The position numbers and the translations under genes are program-made. A stretch of 56,339 nucleotides of DNA from Myxococcales bacterium (lineage in GTDB: Bacteria; Myxococcota; Bradymonadia; UBA7976; UBA1532), in the NCBI GenBank assembly GCA_020633515.1, contig JACKDM010000031.1, forward strand, positions 1 through 56,339. Direction: 5' to 3'. A model generated the notes under the pieces. That model searched no databases, was not told the origin of the DNA, and was given only the letters and a program-made list of their open reading frames with translations. The number at the start of each line of letters is the position of its first letter. Within the stretch, counting starts at the first letter, position 1. Positions 24,289-33,225 of the stretch are shown piece after piece.

Positions 24289-24516
24289 GTGCCCTACCGC
24301 ATCATCATCGACCGCGAGAAGTGTATCGGCGCGGGCACTTGCGTGACCGAGGCGCCGGCGACGTTCCAGCTCGACGAGGACGAGAAGGCGGTCGTGATCG
24401 ACGAGGACGGCGATCCGGATCAGGCGGTGCTGTGGGCGGGGCAAGGGTGCCCGGTCGCGGCGATCACGCTGATCGACGTCGAGACCGGCGCGCGGCGCTG
24501 CCCGACGGACGACTGA
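24289..24516 (+). CDS. Small ferredoxin, [3Fe-4S] type
   Basis: 75 residues. Pattern EKCIGAGTC (Cys12, Cys18), then a single later Cys in GQGCPVAAI (near 53), the C-X5-C-Xn-CP arrangement of small [3Fe-4S] ferredoxins that pass electrons to cytochromes P450 and similar oxygenases. A further Cys occurs near the C-terminus (RRCPTDD). The GTG start directly follows the TGA of the lipoprotein gene (TGAGTG), so translation is probably coupled. No P450 is present in the window. Stop is 7 bases from the convergent outer-membrane gene. Confidence 0.9.
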   Translation: MPYRIIIDREKCIGAGTCVTEAPATFQLDEDEKAVVIDEDGDPDQAVLWAGQGCPVAAITLIDVETGARRCPTDD

Positions 24517-24523
24517 GGCGGGA

Positions 24524-25525
24524 TCACTCCTCGGGCAGACGCAGCTCGGTGGGCGTCGAGAGGCCGATGTGGGCGCCCCAGACCTTGCCGTCGTCGAGGC
24601 CGAAGCCGAAGGGGCGGTCGACCGGGAGGTCGAAGCGCACGACGAGGTCGACCTTGTCGAGCCGGATGCGGAAGCCGGCCTCGAGGCTGATCTGGTCGTT
24701 GTCGTCGCGCGGGATCTCCTCGCCGTCGAGGCCTTCGCGCTGGAGCAGGGTGACGTAGCTGCCGCGGAGGCTGGAGCGCAGGTAGCGGGTGTCGTAGGCG
24801 ACCTCGAGGTCGGCCTGGGCGACGAGCAGGTTGCCGGTGAGGCCGAGCGCCTCGGTGAAGAGGTTGTCGTCGAAGCCGTGGATGAGGCCGAACGAGAGCT
24901 GGCCGCCCCAGACGAAGCCCGATGAGTAGCGCAGGTAGTGGTCGACCTGCCCGATGACCGAGAGCGCCTCGGGCGCCCAGAGCCAGTAGTCGCGCCAGCC
25001 GCGCATGCCGGCGGCGGTGAGCAGCGCGGCGTTGTCGGCGAGGGTCTGCTCGGGGCGCTCGTCGCGGAGGATCGCGGTCGGGGCGCCGACGCCGAGGCCG
25101 AGGCGGAGCTGGCGCTCGAGGCTGCGCCAGGTCCAGTGGTGGGCGACGAAGGGGTTTCCGAGCTGGAAGGTGCTCGTCGAGGCGAGGTCGCTGTCGACGT
25201 CGAGCCAGATGAAGCCCCAGTGGAACTCGACCTCGTTGAAGCCGAAGGGCTGCACGATGCGCAGGTGGGGCGAGAGCGCGATGCGGTCTTCGGTGATCGG
25301 GCCGCCGTCGCTGGCGGAGGCGGAGCCGGGCGCGCTCGAGAAGTGGAAGCCGAGGTCGAGGTGGAACTGGAGGTCGCGGCGGCCATAACCGGGGCCGAGG
25401 CCGCTGTCGTCGACCGGGTGGGTGACGTCGAAGGGGCTGATCTCGGCCCGCGCCGGGGTCGCGAGGCCGCCGACGGCGGCGACGGCGGCAATGGCGCGGA
25501 GCGGGCGGAGAGCGGGGTGCTTCAC
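24524..25525 (-). CDS. Outer-membrane beta-barrel protein
   Basis: 333 residues. Signal peptide ends near TPARAE; the rest is alternating amphipathic strands (QFHLDLGFHFS, VEFHWGFIWLDV, QLRLGLGVGAP, GQLSFGLIHGF, DLVVRFDLPVD), with aromatic strand ends. Length and pattern suit a 12-16-strand barrel; family not recognised. Start is a GTG six bases after GAGGAGG; the longer frame upstream lacks a signal. Divergent from the TSP3 operon. A promoter-like TTGCTT-N18-TACACC lies upstream. Confidence 0.8.
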   Translation of the reverse strand: MKHPALRPLRAIAAVAAVGGLATPARAEISPFDVTHPVDDSGLGPGYGRRDLQFHLDLGFHFSSAPGSASASDGGPITEDRIALSPHLRIVQPFGFNEVEFHWGFIWLDVDSDLASTSTFQLGNPFVAHHWTWRSLERQLRLGLGVGAPTAILRDERPEQTLADNAALLTAAGMRGWRDYWLWAPEALSVIGQVDHYLRYSSGFVWGGQLSFGLIHGFDDNLFTEALGLTGNLLVAQADLEVAYDTRYLRSSLRGSYVTLLQREGLDGEEIPRDDNDQISLEAGFRIRLDKVDLVVRFDLPVDRPFGFGLDDGKVWGAHIGLSTPTELRLPEE

Positions 25526-25590
25526 GCAGGTCCTCCTCGGTGCGGGCTCTTGCTGGTCCACCGGGCGTCGAGCGGGCGACGACGCGCTCT

Positions 25591-25620
25591 GGTGTACCGT
25601 CTGCGCTCTCGCCGAAGCAA
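25591..25620 (-). promoter_or_regulatory. Promoter candidate for the outer-membrane protein gene
   Basis: Minus strand TTGCTT, 18 bases, TACACC, 66-95 bases upstream of the start. On the other strand, TTGACA at 25656-25661 could serve the divergent operon, though no matching -10 was found. Confidence 0.4.
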
Positions 25621-25717
25621 GTATCGGCGCGTCTCTGCGGCGTTGGACGTGGGCATTGACACCAAACCCCCGGCTCTGGTGCGCTGGCGGCGACTCATCG
25701 TCCGGCAGGGGGAGAGC

Positions 25718-28021
25718 ATGCGGTCAGACGCGGTCTGGTGGGCGGCGCTGTGGGTGATCCCCGCGGCGCTCGGCGCGACGGCGGGGCCGGCGGCGGCGCG
25801 GCCCGAGGGCACGGTTCAGCTCGGGCTGACGCAGGGGCTCGATCAGCGCACCGAGGTGCGGGTGCGGGTGCTCGATCCGGGCGAGACGATCCGGGTGTGT
25901 TCGAGCGACGACGGCGTGCAGGAGCTCGACGTGCCCGGCCCCGACGGGCTGCTGGGGATCGACGACGCGCCGGGCGCGCCGAACCCCGTCGACGAGGACC
26001 GGCAGGGCGCCGAGATCATCGCCTACGCGCCCGACGCGCAGCCCTGCGCGGGCTTCGAGGACTGCGATCTGGCGATCCCCGAGCTGTGTTACGTCAAGCC
26101 GCACGGGCTGACCCTCGACACCTTCCGGGTGGTCTTCGGCCGCGAGCCGAACGGGGACGAAGCGGCGCGCTGCGGGCGGCCGCTGGAGGTGGTCCCGAAC
26201 GGGGCGGGCTTCTGCGCGGCGGCGACGGTCGATCCGGCGTGGCACGCGCTGCAGAGCGGCGCCGCGGGGGTGTGGAGCTTCGACTTCGCCGGCGAGCGCG
26301 AGACGCTGACCAACAACGGGACCTCGACGCGCTTCTTCGAGATCGACGTGCTCGACCCGGGCGGGGAGCCGGTCGCGGGCGGGCGGGTGCACGCGCTGTT
26401 CTGGCAGCTCCACGCGCACGACCGCGATTACGGCGCCGACAGCGAGTTCTACGCGGTCGCGCCGGTCGGCGCCGGGGCGCGGGTCTTCGTCATCGACTTC
26501 GACGATCTCAAGGGCCTGCGCTACACCGTCGTCGCCAACGACGACGGCGTCGCCGATCACCCCGACAAGAGCTGGTGCGAGTTCGGCGACCCCGATCCGG
26601 TGACGCTCGCCTGCGCGCCGGCGGGCATGGGGGCGCCGCAGTCCTTCTTCTACCAGTACACCGTCTACCTCAACTGGCCCGACCCCGCGCCGGCCCCGCC
26701 CGAGGCGCCGGCGCTCGCGGACGTGGCGTTCAACGACGAGGTCGGCACCGCCTCGATCAGCCCCGACGGCGACGGCGTGCAGGACAGCGGCGAGTTCAGC
26801 TTCGTGCCCAACCTGCGCGGCGTGTGGCGGATCATCATCGACACCGACCGCGACGGCGCCTTCGACGGCGCCCGCGACCTCGCGCTGCGGGGGCGGGTCG
26901 AGCGGCCGGGCGCCGAGGTGCGGGTCGCCTTCGACGGGCGCGGCCCCGATGGCGCGGTGCTCGCGGCCGGCGAGTACCCGGTGCGGATCGAGCTGTCGGC
27001 GGGCGAGAGCCACTTCCCGATGGGCGACATCGAGGACAACGCGGGCGGGCTGGTGATCTGGGAGCAGACCGGCCCCGACGAGCGCGTCGCGCGCGCGATG
27101 TACTGGGACGACACCGCGGTCATCGCCGACGTCGACGCCCAGCCCGACGGCTACCGGATCACCGCGTGGCCGGACGGGTCGAGCGTGCCGCCGGATGGGC
27201 CGCACGAGCGACGGCGCTGGCTGCAGCCGGGCGGGCTCGCCGACGACCGGCCGATCATCTTCGACACCTGGGTGCCGGGCACGCAGGCGATCGCGGCGGA
27301 GGTCGGCTGCAACCGCTGCGCGGCGCCGGTGCGCGCGATCGTGATCGGCGCCGACGAGTCGGCGGATCGCGACGGCGACGGGCTCGGCGACGACGAGGAG
27401 GACCTCGACGGCGACGGCGTCGTCGACCCGGGCGAGACCGATCCCGACAACCCCGACACCGACGGCGACGGCCTCCCCGACGGCGTCGAGGTGCGCGGGG
27501 AGAACCCGACCGATCCGACCCGCGCCGACACCGACGGCGACGGCCTCCCCGATGGCATCGAAGACGCGGACGGCGACGGCGCGCTCGACCCGGGCGAGAC
27601 CGATCCCAACGTCGCCGACACCGACGGCGACGGGCTCCTCGACGGCGCCGAGGACGCGGACGGCGACGGCGTGCGCGACCCCGGCGAGACCGATCCGCTC
27701 GACGACGACAGCGACGACGACGGCATCCTCGACGGCGACGACCCGTTCCCGCTCGAGGGCGAGGCCGAGGCCGACGGCGACGTGACGCCGGGCCGCGACA
27801 GCGGCGTGACCCCCGACCCCGACGACGGCGTGCCGGCGCCCGACGAGGGTCCGCGGCGCGACGCGCGGCTCGACGAGGCCGACATGGGCGAGGAGACCGG
27901 CCAGAACTCGGCGGTCGAGGACGACTGCGGCTGCGCGGCGGCCGAGCGCGACCCGCTCGGGCACCTCGGGCTCTTCGTGATGATCGCCTTCGGGCTCGCG
28001 CGGCGGAGGCGGCGGCGATGA
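25718..28021 (+). CDS. Exported protein with thrombospondin type-3 repeats and MYXO-CTERM-like tail
   Basis: 767 residues. Signal peptide to about 28 (TAGPAAARPEG). Residues 30-340 form two beta domains (TVQLGLTQGLDQRTEVRVRV in part; NNGTSTRFFEIDVLDPGG). A FlgD/Ig-like unit follows (GVWRIIIDTDRDGAFD, GEYPVRIEL). Residues 545-690 carry at least six calcium-binding TSP3 repeats of the form DxDGDGxxDxxE. The end has DDCGCAAA, a hydrophobic helix (LGLFVMIAFGLA) and RRRRRR, matching the MYXO-CTERM sorting signal, so the protein is probably anchored at the surface. ATG follows GGGGGAG. The next gene overlaps by ATGA. Confidence 0.88.
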   Translation: MRSDAVWWAALWVIPAALGATAGPAAARPEGTVQLGLTQGLDQRTEVRVRVLDPGETIRVCSSDDGVQELDVPGPDGLLGIDDAPGAPNPVDEDRQGAEIIAYAPDAQPCAGFEDCDLAIPELCYVKPHGLTLDTFRVVFGREPNGDEAARCGRPLEVVPNGAGFCAAATVDPAWHALQSGAAGVWSFDFAGERETLTNNGTSTRFFEIDVLDPGGEPVAGGRVHALFWQLHAHDRDYGADSEFYAVAPVGAGARVFVIDFDDLKGLRYTVVANDDGVADHPDKSWCEFGDPDPVTLACAPAGMGAPQSFFYQYTVYLNWPDPAPAPPEAPALADVAFNDEVGTASISPDGDGVQDSGEFSFVPNLRGVWRIIIDTDRDGAFDGARDLALRGRVERPGAEVRVAFDGRGPDGAVLAAGEYPVRIELSAGESHFPMGDIEDNAGGLVIWEQTGPDERVARAMYWDDTAVIADVDAQPDGYRITAWPDGSSVPPDGPHERRRWLQPGGLADDRPIIFDTWVPGTQAIAAEVGCNRCAAPVRAIVIGADESADRDGDGLGDDEEDLDGDGVVDPGETDPDNPDTDGDGLPDGVEVRGENPTDPTRADTDGDGLPDGIEDADGDGALDPGETDPNVADTDGDGLLDGAEDADGDGVRDPGETDPLDDDSDDDGILDGDDPFPLEGEAEADGDVTPGRDSGVTPDPDDGVPAPDEGPRRDARLDEADMGEETGQNSAVEDDCGCAAAERDPLGHLGLFVMIAFGLARRRRRR

Positions 28022-28824
28022 GGCGGTCCCTGATCCTGGCCGCTGCGCTGCTCGCCGGCTGCCTGCCCGAGCCCCGCGAGGTGCCCGAGGCGCCGTCGAC
28101 CGCCGCGCTCATCGAGCGCTTCACCGCCGGCGCCGATGGCGTGCTCGACGCCGCGTCGACCACCGCGCTCGTGCGGGGGCTGCTCGACGACCTCGTCGTC
28201 ATCGCGGCGGCGGTGGCGCTCGTCGCCGAGGTCGACGCGACGACGACCGAGCTCGATCAGGCCGACGATCCGGGGAGCGGGTCGAACGCGTTGACCGCCG
28301 AGGGCGCGGCGCTCGGCGAGAGCCGGCACGCGCTGACCAGCGACGCCGGCGCCTGGGCCGAGGTCACCCACATCTGCCCGGGGGTGGACGGCTCGCTCGA
28401 TCGGGCGAACGGCCGGCTGCGGCTGCGCACGGTGCTCGCCGACTTCGACGAGCAGATCCCCGCCTGGGGTGAGGCCGACGGCTGCCGGGTGAGCGGCAGC
28501 GAGGGGCCGGCGACGATCGACGCCGACATCAACAGCGTCCTCCGCGTCGCCGACTCGGCGCTCTATGTCGAGATGACCGGCGACCTGCGCGACGCCGCCG
28601 CGCCGCTGCCGTTCGCGCTCGCGCTGCGGAGCCTCGACGGCGCCATCACGCTGCACCGGATCGTCGAGGGCAGCGGGAGCTTCCTCATCGGCGTCGACCG
28701 CCTCGAAGACGGCCGCGGCGCGGTGAGCGTGCGCGACGCGCTCGGCGAGTGGCTGTGTACCTACAGCCAGGATCCGCTCCGCGGCACCTGCCGTCGCGGT
28801 GCCGAGGTGTTGCAGTGGCCCTGA
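28018..28824 (+). CDS. Lipoprotein, function unknown
   Basis: 268 residues. Starts in the ATGA overlap with the TSP3 gene; signal peptide with lipobox LLAGC (Cys about 14). The mature part begins with helices (TAALIERFTAG, LVRGLLDDLVVIAAAVALVAEV), then a beta-rich region (GRLRLRTVLADFD, LPFALALRSLDGAITLHRIV) with two or three Cys that could pair. No family recognised. Middle gene of a three-gene operon, so it may assist the surface protein or barrel. Confidence 0.8.
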   Translation: MRRSLILAAALLAGCLPEPREVPEAPSTAALIERFTAGADGVLDAASTTALVRGLLDDLVVIAAAVALVAEVDATTTELDQADDPGSGSNALTAEGAALGESRHALTSDAGAWAEVTHICPGVDGSLDRANGRLRLRTVLADFDEQIPAWGEADGCRVSGSEGPATIDADINSVLRVADSALYVEMTGDLRDAAAPLPFALALRSLDGAITLHRIVEGSGSFLIGVDRLEDGRGAVSVRDALGEWLCTYSQDPLRGTCRRGAEVLQWP

Positions 28825-29645
28825 CCCCTCGCGCCCGCGGCGCCTTCGCCGCCCTGCCGCTCGCGCTCGCGCTCGTCACCCCCGCCGCCGCGTGGTACGG
28901 CGACGAGCGCCCCGTCACCGAGTACTCGGCCGAGACCCTGCGCGCCGGCGAGTGGCGCCTCTACCTGCTCGGCCAGCTCGAGTATGGCATCACCGATGAC
29001 TGGGAGCTCGGCACGATGCCCATCGCCGATCTCATCGGCGCCATCAACCTCGCGACCAAATACACCGTCTGGCGCGACGACACCTTCGCCGTCGCGCTCT
29101 CCGCCGGCTTCATCACCTTCGACCCGAGCGGCTGGCTCGAAGCCCTGCCCGAGGTGCGCACCTGGATCGTGCCCGTCGCCGCGCAGGCGAGCTGGCGACC
29201 GGCCGGCGCCGACTTCAGCGCCCACCTCGGGCTGCACTACACCGGCCTCTACACCGACGGTGAGATCGACCTGCCCGACGTCTACCTCAACGGCGTCGGC
29301 AAGGGTGGCATCATCAACCTCATCCCCACCTTCGAATGGCACCAGAGCCAGAGCTTCGCCTGGGTCTTCCAGGCCAACATCTCGCTCGCCCAGCGCTTCG
29401 TCGCGCAAGGACAGAGCCGCGTCGAGACCAACGACGGCCGCACCACCATCGACGTCTACGGCGACGCCGAGCTGCGCACCGGCGTCTTCGAGCACGCCAA
29501 CCTCACCGCGAGCGCGCAGTGGAGCTGGGAGAGCCTCAACCTGCGCCTCGGCCTCGGCTATGGCAGCCTCGAGGTCCCCTACGCCGGCGTGCTCGTCCTC
29601 GGCGGGTCGCTCGTGCCCGAGTTCAACCTCTCGTGGCGATTCTGA
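28815..29645 (+). CDS. Outer-membrane beta-barrel protein, third gene of the envelope operon
   Basis: 276 residues starting at a GTG inside the end of the lipoprotein gene (overlap 10 bases), with GAGGTG 6 bases upstream. Signal peptide ends near TPAAAW. The remainder is about ten amphipathic strands (RLYLLGQLEYGITDDWELG, FAVALSAGFITF, FSAHLGLHYTGL, LNLRLGLGYGSL) and ends EFNLSWRF with a terminal Phe, the recognition signal for outer-membrane barrel assembly. Function unknown; perhaps exports or anchors its neighbours. Confidence 0.82.
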   Translation: MALTPRARGAFAALPLALALVTPAAAWYGDERPVTEYSAETLRAGEWRLYLLGQLEYGITDDWELGTMPIADLIGAINLATKYTVWRDDTFAVALSAGFITFDPSGWLEALPEVRTWIVPVAAQASWRPAGADFSAHLGLHYTGLYTDGEIDLPDVYLNGVGKGGIINLIPTFEWHQSQSFAWVFQANISLAQRFVAQGQSRVETNDGRTTIDVYGDAELRTGVFEHANLTASAQWSWESLNLRLGLGYGSLEVPYAGVLVLGGSLVPEFNLSWRF

Positions 29646-29652
29646 GGCGCGC

Positions 29653-30417
29653 TCAGTCGGCGATCTCCAGCTCGATCGGGCAGTGATCCGATCCCATCAC
29701 CGCGCCGTGGATCCGCGCGCCGCGCACCCGCCGCCACAGCATCGGATCGACCAACGCCAGATCGATGCGCCACCCGATGTCACGCGCCCGCACCCCTGGC
29801 CGGTTCGACCACCAGGTATAGGCCTCGACCTCGGGGTTGAGCGCCCGCCACGCGTCGACCCAGCCCGCCGCGAGGTACTCGTCGATCAGCGCCCGCTCGG
29901 GCTCGGTGAAGCCCGAGGTCTTGCGGTTGCCCTTGTGGTTGCGCAGGTCGATCTCGCGGTGCGCGGTGTTGTAGTCGCCGCAGATCACCACCTGCTCGCC
30001 GGCGGCGCGCAGCCGCGCGCCATACGCCAGAATCGCCCGATAGAACGCGGTCTTGAACGGCAGCCGCGCGTGGTCGCGCTGGCCGTGGGGGAAGTAGACG
30101 TTGACCACCGTCACGTCGCCGTGCCGCGTCGTCAGCACCCGCCCCTCCCGGTCGAACTCGGGCACGCCGATCCCCACCTCGACGCCATCGGGCGCCCGCT
30201 TCGAGAGCGTCGCGACCCCGCTGTAGCCCGGCTTCTCCGCCGCCGCCCACGCGATGTGCATGCCCCGCGCGACCACCTCCTCGGGGCACTGATCGACGAG
30301 CGCCCGCACCTCTTGCAGGCAGAGCACGTCGGGCTGCTCGGCCTCGATGAAGGGCAGCAAGGCACCATTGCGATGGCATGAGCGGATGCCATTGACGTTC
30401 CAGGCGAAGACTCTCAA
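29653..30417 (-). CDS. Exodeoxyribonuclease III / AP endonuclease
   Basis: 254 residues with the TTG start proposed here (MRVFAWNVNGIR), preceded by GGGAG with about 7 bases spacing. An ATG at 30456 would add 13 residues without a ribosome site. All exonuclease III motifs are present: WNVNG (Asn metal ligand), CLQE (Glu), GDYNTAH (Asp-Asn), GWRIDLAL (Asp) and GSDHCPI (catalytic Asp-His). The enzyme cuts DNA at abasic sites and trims 3' ends in base-excision repair. It resembles the ExoA/XthA branch. Stop is 7 bases from the convergent barrel gene. Confidence 0.93.
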   Translation of the reverse strand: MRVFAWNVNGIRSCHRNGALLPFIEAEQPDVLCLQEVRALVDQCPEEVVARGMHIAWAAAEKPGYSGVATLSKRAPDGVEVGIGVPEFDREGRVLTTRHGDVTVVNVYFPHGQRDHARLPFKTAFYRAILAYGARLRAAGEQVVICGDYNTAHREIDLRNHKGNRKTSGFTEPERALIDEYLAAGWVDAWRALNPEVEAYTWWSNRPGVRARDIGWRIDLALVDPMLWRRVRGARIHGAVMGSDHCPIELEIAD

Positions 30418-30498
30418 GCGCGCGCTCCCGGCACCGTGGGTGAGGGCGCGCACCATAACGGCGCGCGCGCGCCGACGCCAGACCCCCGGCGGCCGCGA

Positions 30499-33225
30499 TC
30501 AGAAGCGCGCGCGCACCCCGAGCATCGGCAGGATGTAGTCGAGCTCGGGCGTGCCGGTCTCGGAGTCGATCTCGGTGAGGAAGGTGTCTTGCCGGGTGTC
30601 TTCGGCCGAGCGGGTGACATTGACCACGTCGAGGTAGGCGCCGATTTCGAAGTCCTCGCGGAACCAGCGTTTTTCGACGCGCAGATCGAGCTGCGCGTAG
30701 GCATCGAGCCGCTGCAGCGAGCCCGCGAAGAGCGGCCGCCCGCTCGTGTAGTGGAAGCGCCCGCCGGTGTACCAGTGATCGGGGAGCCGCAGGGTGAGCA
30801 CGACGTTGAGCAGGTGCTGCTGCTCGAGCGCGCTCGGCAGCCAGCGCCCCGTCAGATCGCGGCGCTCGACCCGCTGCACGGTGTACGCGATCCAGCCCGA
30901 CCACCACCCGCCCGGCCGGCGGCGCAAGAGCAGCTCACTGCCCTGCGCCCGCCGGGCGTTCTCCGGCGGCGACTGCGCCAGATCCTCTCTCACCTCGTCG
31001 ATCGTCGGCCGCCGCGTCGGATCGAGGGCCGAGTTGCGCATGCCATCGACCCGGCTCGCGAAGACCGACCACGTCAGCTCGAGCCCCGCCGCCAGCCCCT
31101 GCTCGACCCCGGCCGCGAGCTGCCACGCCCGCTGCAAGGTATCGGTCGCCTGCGCGCCCGCCCCCGGGATCGGCCAGTCGTACCGCTGCGGCCCGCTCAT
31201 CAGCCCGGCGCGCGCCACCAGCGCCGTCTCCTCGGCGAGCGTGTATCGCGCGTCGACCCGCGGGTCGAGCGACCAGCGAAACGGCGCGTCGTACAGATCG
31301 AGCCGCAGCCCCGGCGTCACCGTCAGCGCCCCCGCCTCGAAGCGCACCGCGCCCCACGCGCCGAGCGTGTCCTGCCTCGCCGGCACGTCCCGGAGCTCGC
31401 TGTCGGTCCACCGCCGCTCGCCCTCGACCCCCAGCTCCAGCGCCGCCGCCGCGCCCAGCGGCCGGGTGAAGACCAGCCGCGGCGTCACGATCCAGTCGAG
31501 CAGATCCTCCCCCGCCGCCCCCCGGAAGACCACGAAGAGCCCCTCGGTCGGCAGGTCGAGCTGGTCGATCCCCACGTCGAGCGCCGCCTCGAGCGACCCC
31601 CCGCCGAGCGGCTCGACGAAGCGCAGCGCCAGCCGGTGGAACGCCATCTCCGTGCCCTTGAGGTCGCGGTCGCCGAAGGCATCGGTCGCCCCGAAGAGAC
31701 TCACCCGCAGCCGCCGCCCGCCATCGCGCCAGGTGTAGCGCAGGTGGTAGTCGTCGAACGCCAGCTCCACCGGCTGATCGAGCGCCTCGAGCAGCCAGTT
31801 GGCGTAGCTCGTCCGCCCCGTCACCGTCAGCCGCCCGCCCTCGCCGATCGGCACCGACACCAGCGCGCTCGCCTGCGCCAGATCGATGCTCGCCTCGCCA
31901 AGCCAGCCCTCGTCGATCGGATCGTGGGTGAAGGCCTCGATCGCCGCCCCGGTGAAGCGCCCGAAGCGCAGCGGCGCGATCCCCGGGTGCAGCTCGATCG
32001 CCTCGACGACCTGCGGCGGCACCACGCTCACCCCGACCGCGCTGTGGAACATCAGCGGGATCCGCGTGCCATCGACCGCGATCCCCACCTCGCCCGGCGG
32101 GCTGCCGCGCACGATCGGGAACGGGATCAGCGAGAGGTAGGTGCCGACCGACGGCAGCGACTGCAACACCCGCAGCGGATCGCCGAGGCTGCCGGCGCTG
32201 CGGGCGAGCTCGGCCGCGTCGAGGCGGGTGCTGCCCTCGTCGCGCCGCGCCCGCACCTCGAGCACGTCGTCGAAGCCCGGCGCCGGCGTGAGCGCGATCG
32301 CGCCGAGATCGAGCGCGACCCCGCGCACCGCGACCGCCGCCGCGTGCGCCTCGACCGCCGGATCGTCGATCCGCAGCGTGTAGGGCCCCGGCGGCAGCGC
32401 GACCGCGAAGCGCCCCTCGACGTCACTCACCGCCGCGACCGGCGCCGCGCCCGCCGCCGCCGGCTCGAAGCTCACCGTGATCCCCACCACCGGCGCCCGC
32501 ACCCCGCGGCGCGCGAGCCGCCCCCGCACCGGCACCGGCGGCGCGATGAAGCGCCACACGAGCGGCAGCTCGACCGCGACCGGCTCACCGCCGAGCCGCG
32601 CGGGCTCGAAGCGCCACGCGGGCAGCGTCGCCCGCAGCGCCTCTTCGAACAGCGGATCGTCGGCCCCCGCCGAGCGCGCCGCCGTCACCTCGCCGGCCGC
32701 GTCGACGGTGAGCACCAGCCGCGCCTCGCCGGCGAACGGACCGCGCTCGCGCAGCGCCGCCGGGAAGGGCGGCTCGCGCGACGCGACGAGCACCGGCGGC
32801 ACGAGCGCGGGCGCGGGCGCGGCGGTGGGATCGCCGGCGGGCGCGTCGTCCGCAGCGGTCGCGGGCGCCGTCTGGGCCGGGGTCGCGGATGGCTCGGCCG
32901 GGCGGGCGCCGTCTGCCGGCGCGTTGTCTGCCGGCGCCTCGTCTGCCGGCGCCTCGTCTGCCGGCGCCTCGTCTGCCGGCACGTTGTCCGCCGCCGTATC
33001 GCCTGCCGGCGCCTCGTCTGCAGGCGCCTCGTCTGCCGGCGCCTCGTCTGTCGGCGCCTCGCCCGCTGCCTCATCGCCCGCCGGCGCCTCGCCCGCTGCC
33101 TCATCGCCCGCCGGCGCCTGAGCCACCGCCCACCCGGGCAACCCCAGACACAGCAGCGCCCACAGCGCCACCCCGCGCCGCCGCCCTCGCCCGCCGCCTC
33201 GCCCGCCGAACCGACGCTGCGTCAC
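30499..33225 (-). CDS. TonB-dependent receptor with N-terminal TonB-C-like domain
   Basis: 908 residues. Signal peptide ends near GWAVAQ; a DEAPA repeat linker reaches about 105; then a domain with the TonB C-terminal pattern (REPPFPAALRERGPFAGEARLVL, LPAWRFEPARLGGEPVAVELPLVWRF, quoted in short: FPAAL, EARLVLTVD, ALPAWRF-like). A carboxypeptidase-regulatory sandwich follows (GRFAVALPPGPYTLRI), then a plug (LPSVGTYLSLIPFPIVRGS, GVSVVPPQVVEAIELHPG) and a barrel ending GVRARF with terminal Phe. It should import or secrete across the outer membrane with TonB energy. Its GTG overlaps the stop of the GYF-like gene (GTGA). Ligand unknown. Confidence 0.88.
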   Translation of the reverse strand: MTQRRFGGRGGGRGRRRGVALWALLCLGLPGWAVAQAPAGDEAAGEAPAGDEAAGEAPTDEAPADEAPADEAPAGDTAADNVPADEAPADEAPADEAPADNAPADGARPAEPSATPAQTAPATAADDAPAGDPTAAPAPALVPPVLVASREPPFPAALRERGPFAGEARLVLTVDAAGEVTAARSAGADDPLFEEALRATLPAWRFEPARLGGEPVAVELPLVWRFIAPPVPVRGRLARRGVRAPVVGITVSFEPAAAGAAPVAAVSDVEGRFAVALPPGPYTLRIDDPAVEAHAAAVAVRGVALDLGAIALTPAPGFDDVLEVRARRDEGSTRLDAAELARSAGSLGDPLRVLQSLPSVGTYLSLIPFPIVRGSPPGEVGIAVDGTRIPLMFHSAVGVSVVPPQVVEAIELHPGIAPLRFGRFTGAAIEAFTHDPIDEGWLGEASIDLAQASALVSVPIGEGGRLTVTGRTSYANWLLEALDQPVELAFDDYHLRYTWRDGGRRLRVSLFGATDAFGDRDLKGTEMAFHRLALRFVEPLGGGSLEAALDVGIDQLDLPTEGLFVVFRGAAGEDLLDWIVTPRLVFTRPLGAAAALELGVEGERRWTDSELRDVPARQDTLGAWGAVRFEAGALTVTPGLRLDLYDAPFRWSLDPRVDARYTLAEETALVARAGLMSGPQRYDWPIPGAGAQATDTLQRAWQLAAGVEQGLAAGLELTWSVFASRVDGMRNSALDPTRRPTIDEVREDLAQSPPENARRAQGSELLLRRRPGGWWSGWIAYTVQRVERRDLTGRWLPSALEQQHLLNVVLTLRLPDHWYTGGRFHYTSGRPLFAGSLQRLDAYAQLDLRVEKRWFREDFEIGAYLDVVNVTRSAEDTRQDTFLTEIDSETGTPELDYILPMLGVRARF
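32910..33118 (-). repeat. 15-base tandem repeat coding (Asp-Glu-Ala-Pro-Ala)n
   Basis: Imperfect copies of GCCGGCGCCTCGTCT-type units (plus strand) and a related longer unit with GCTGCCTCATCGCCC. They encode the negatively charged linker behind the receptor's signal peptide. Confidence 0.8.

Noticed and set aside
25656..25685. Consensus-like TTGACA as promoter for the TSP3 operon
   Set aside because: No TAC- or TATAAT-like hexamer at 16-19 bases; kept only as a remark.
25724..27964. 746-codon minus-strand frame opposite the TSP3 gene
   Set aside because: Arg/Val/Gly-rich mirror of the Asp/Gly repeats; the plus frame has signal peptide, TSP3 repeats and sorting tail.
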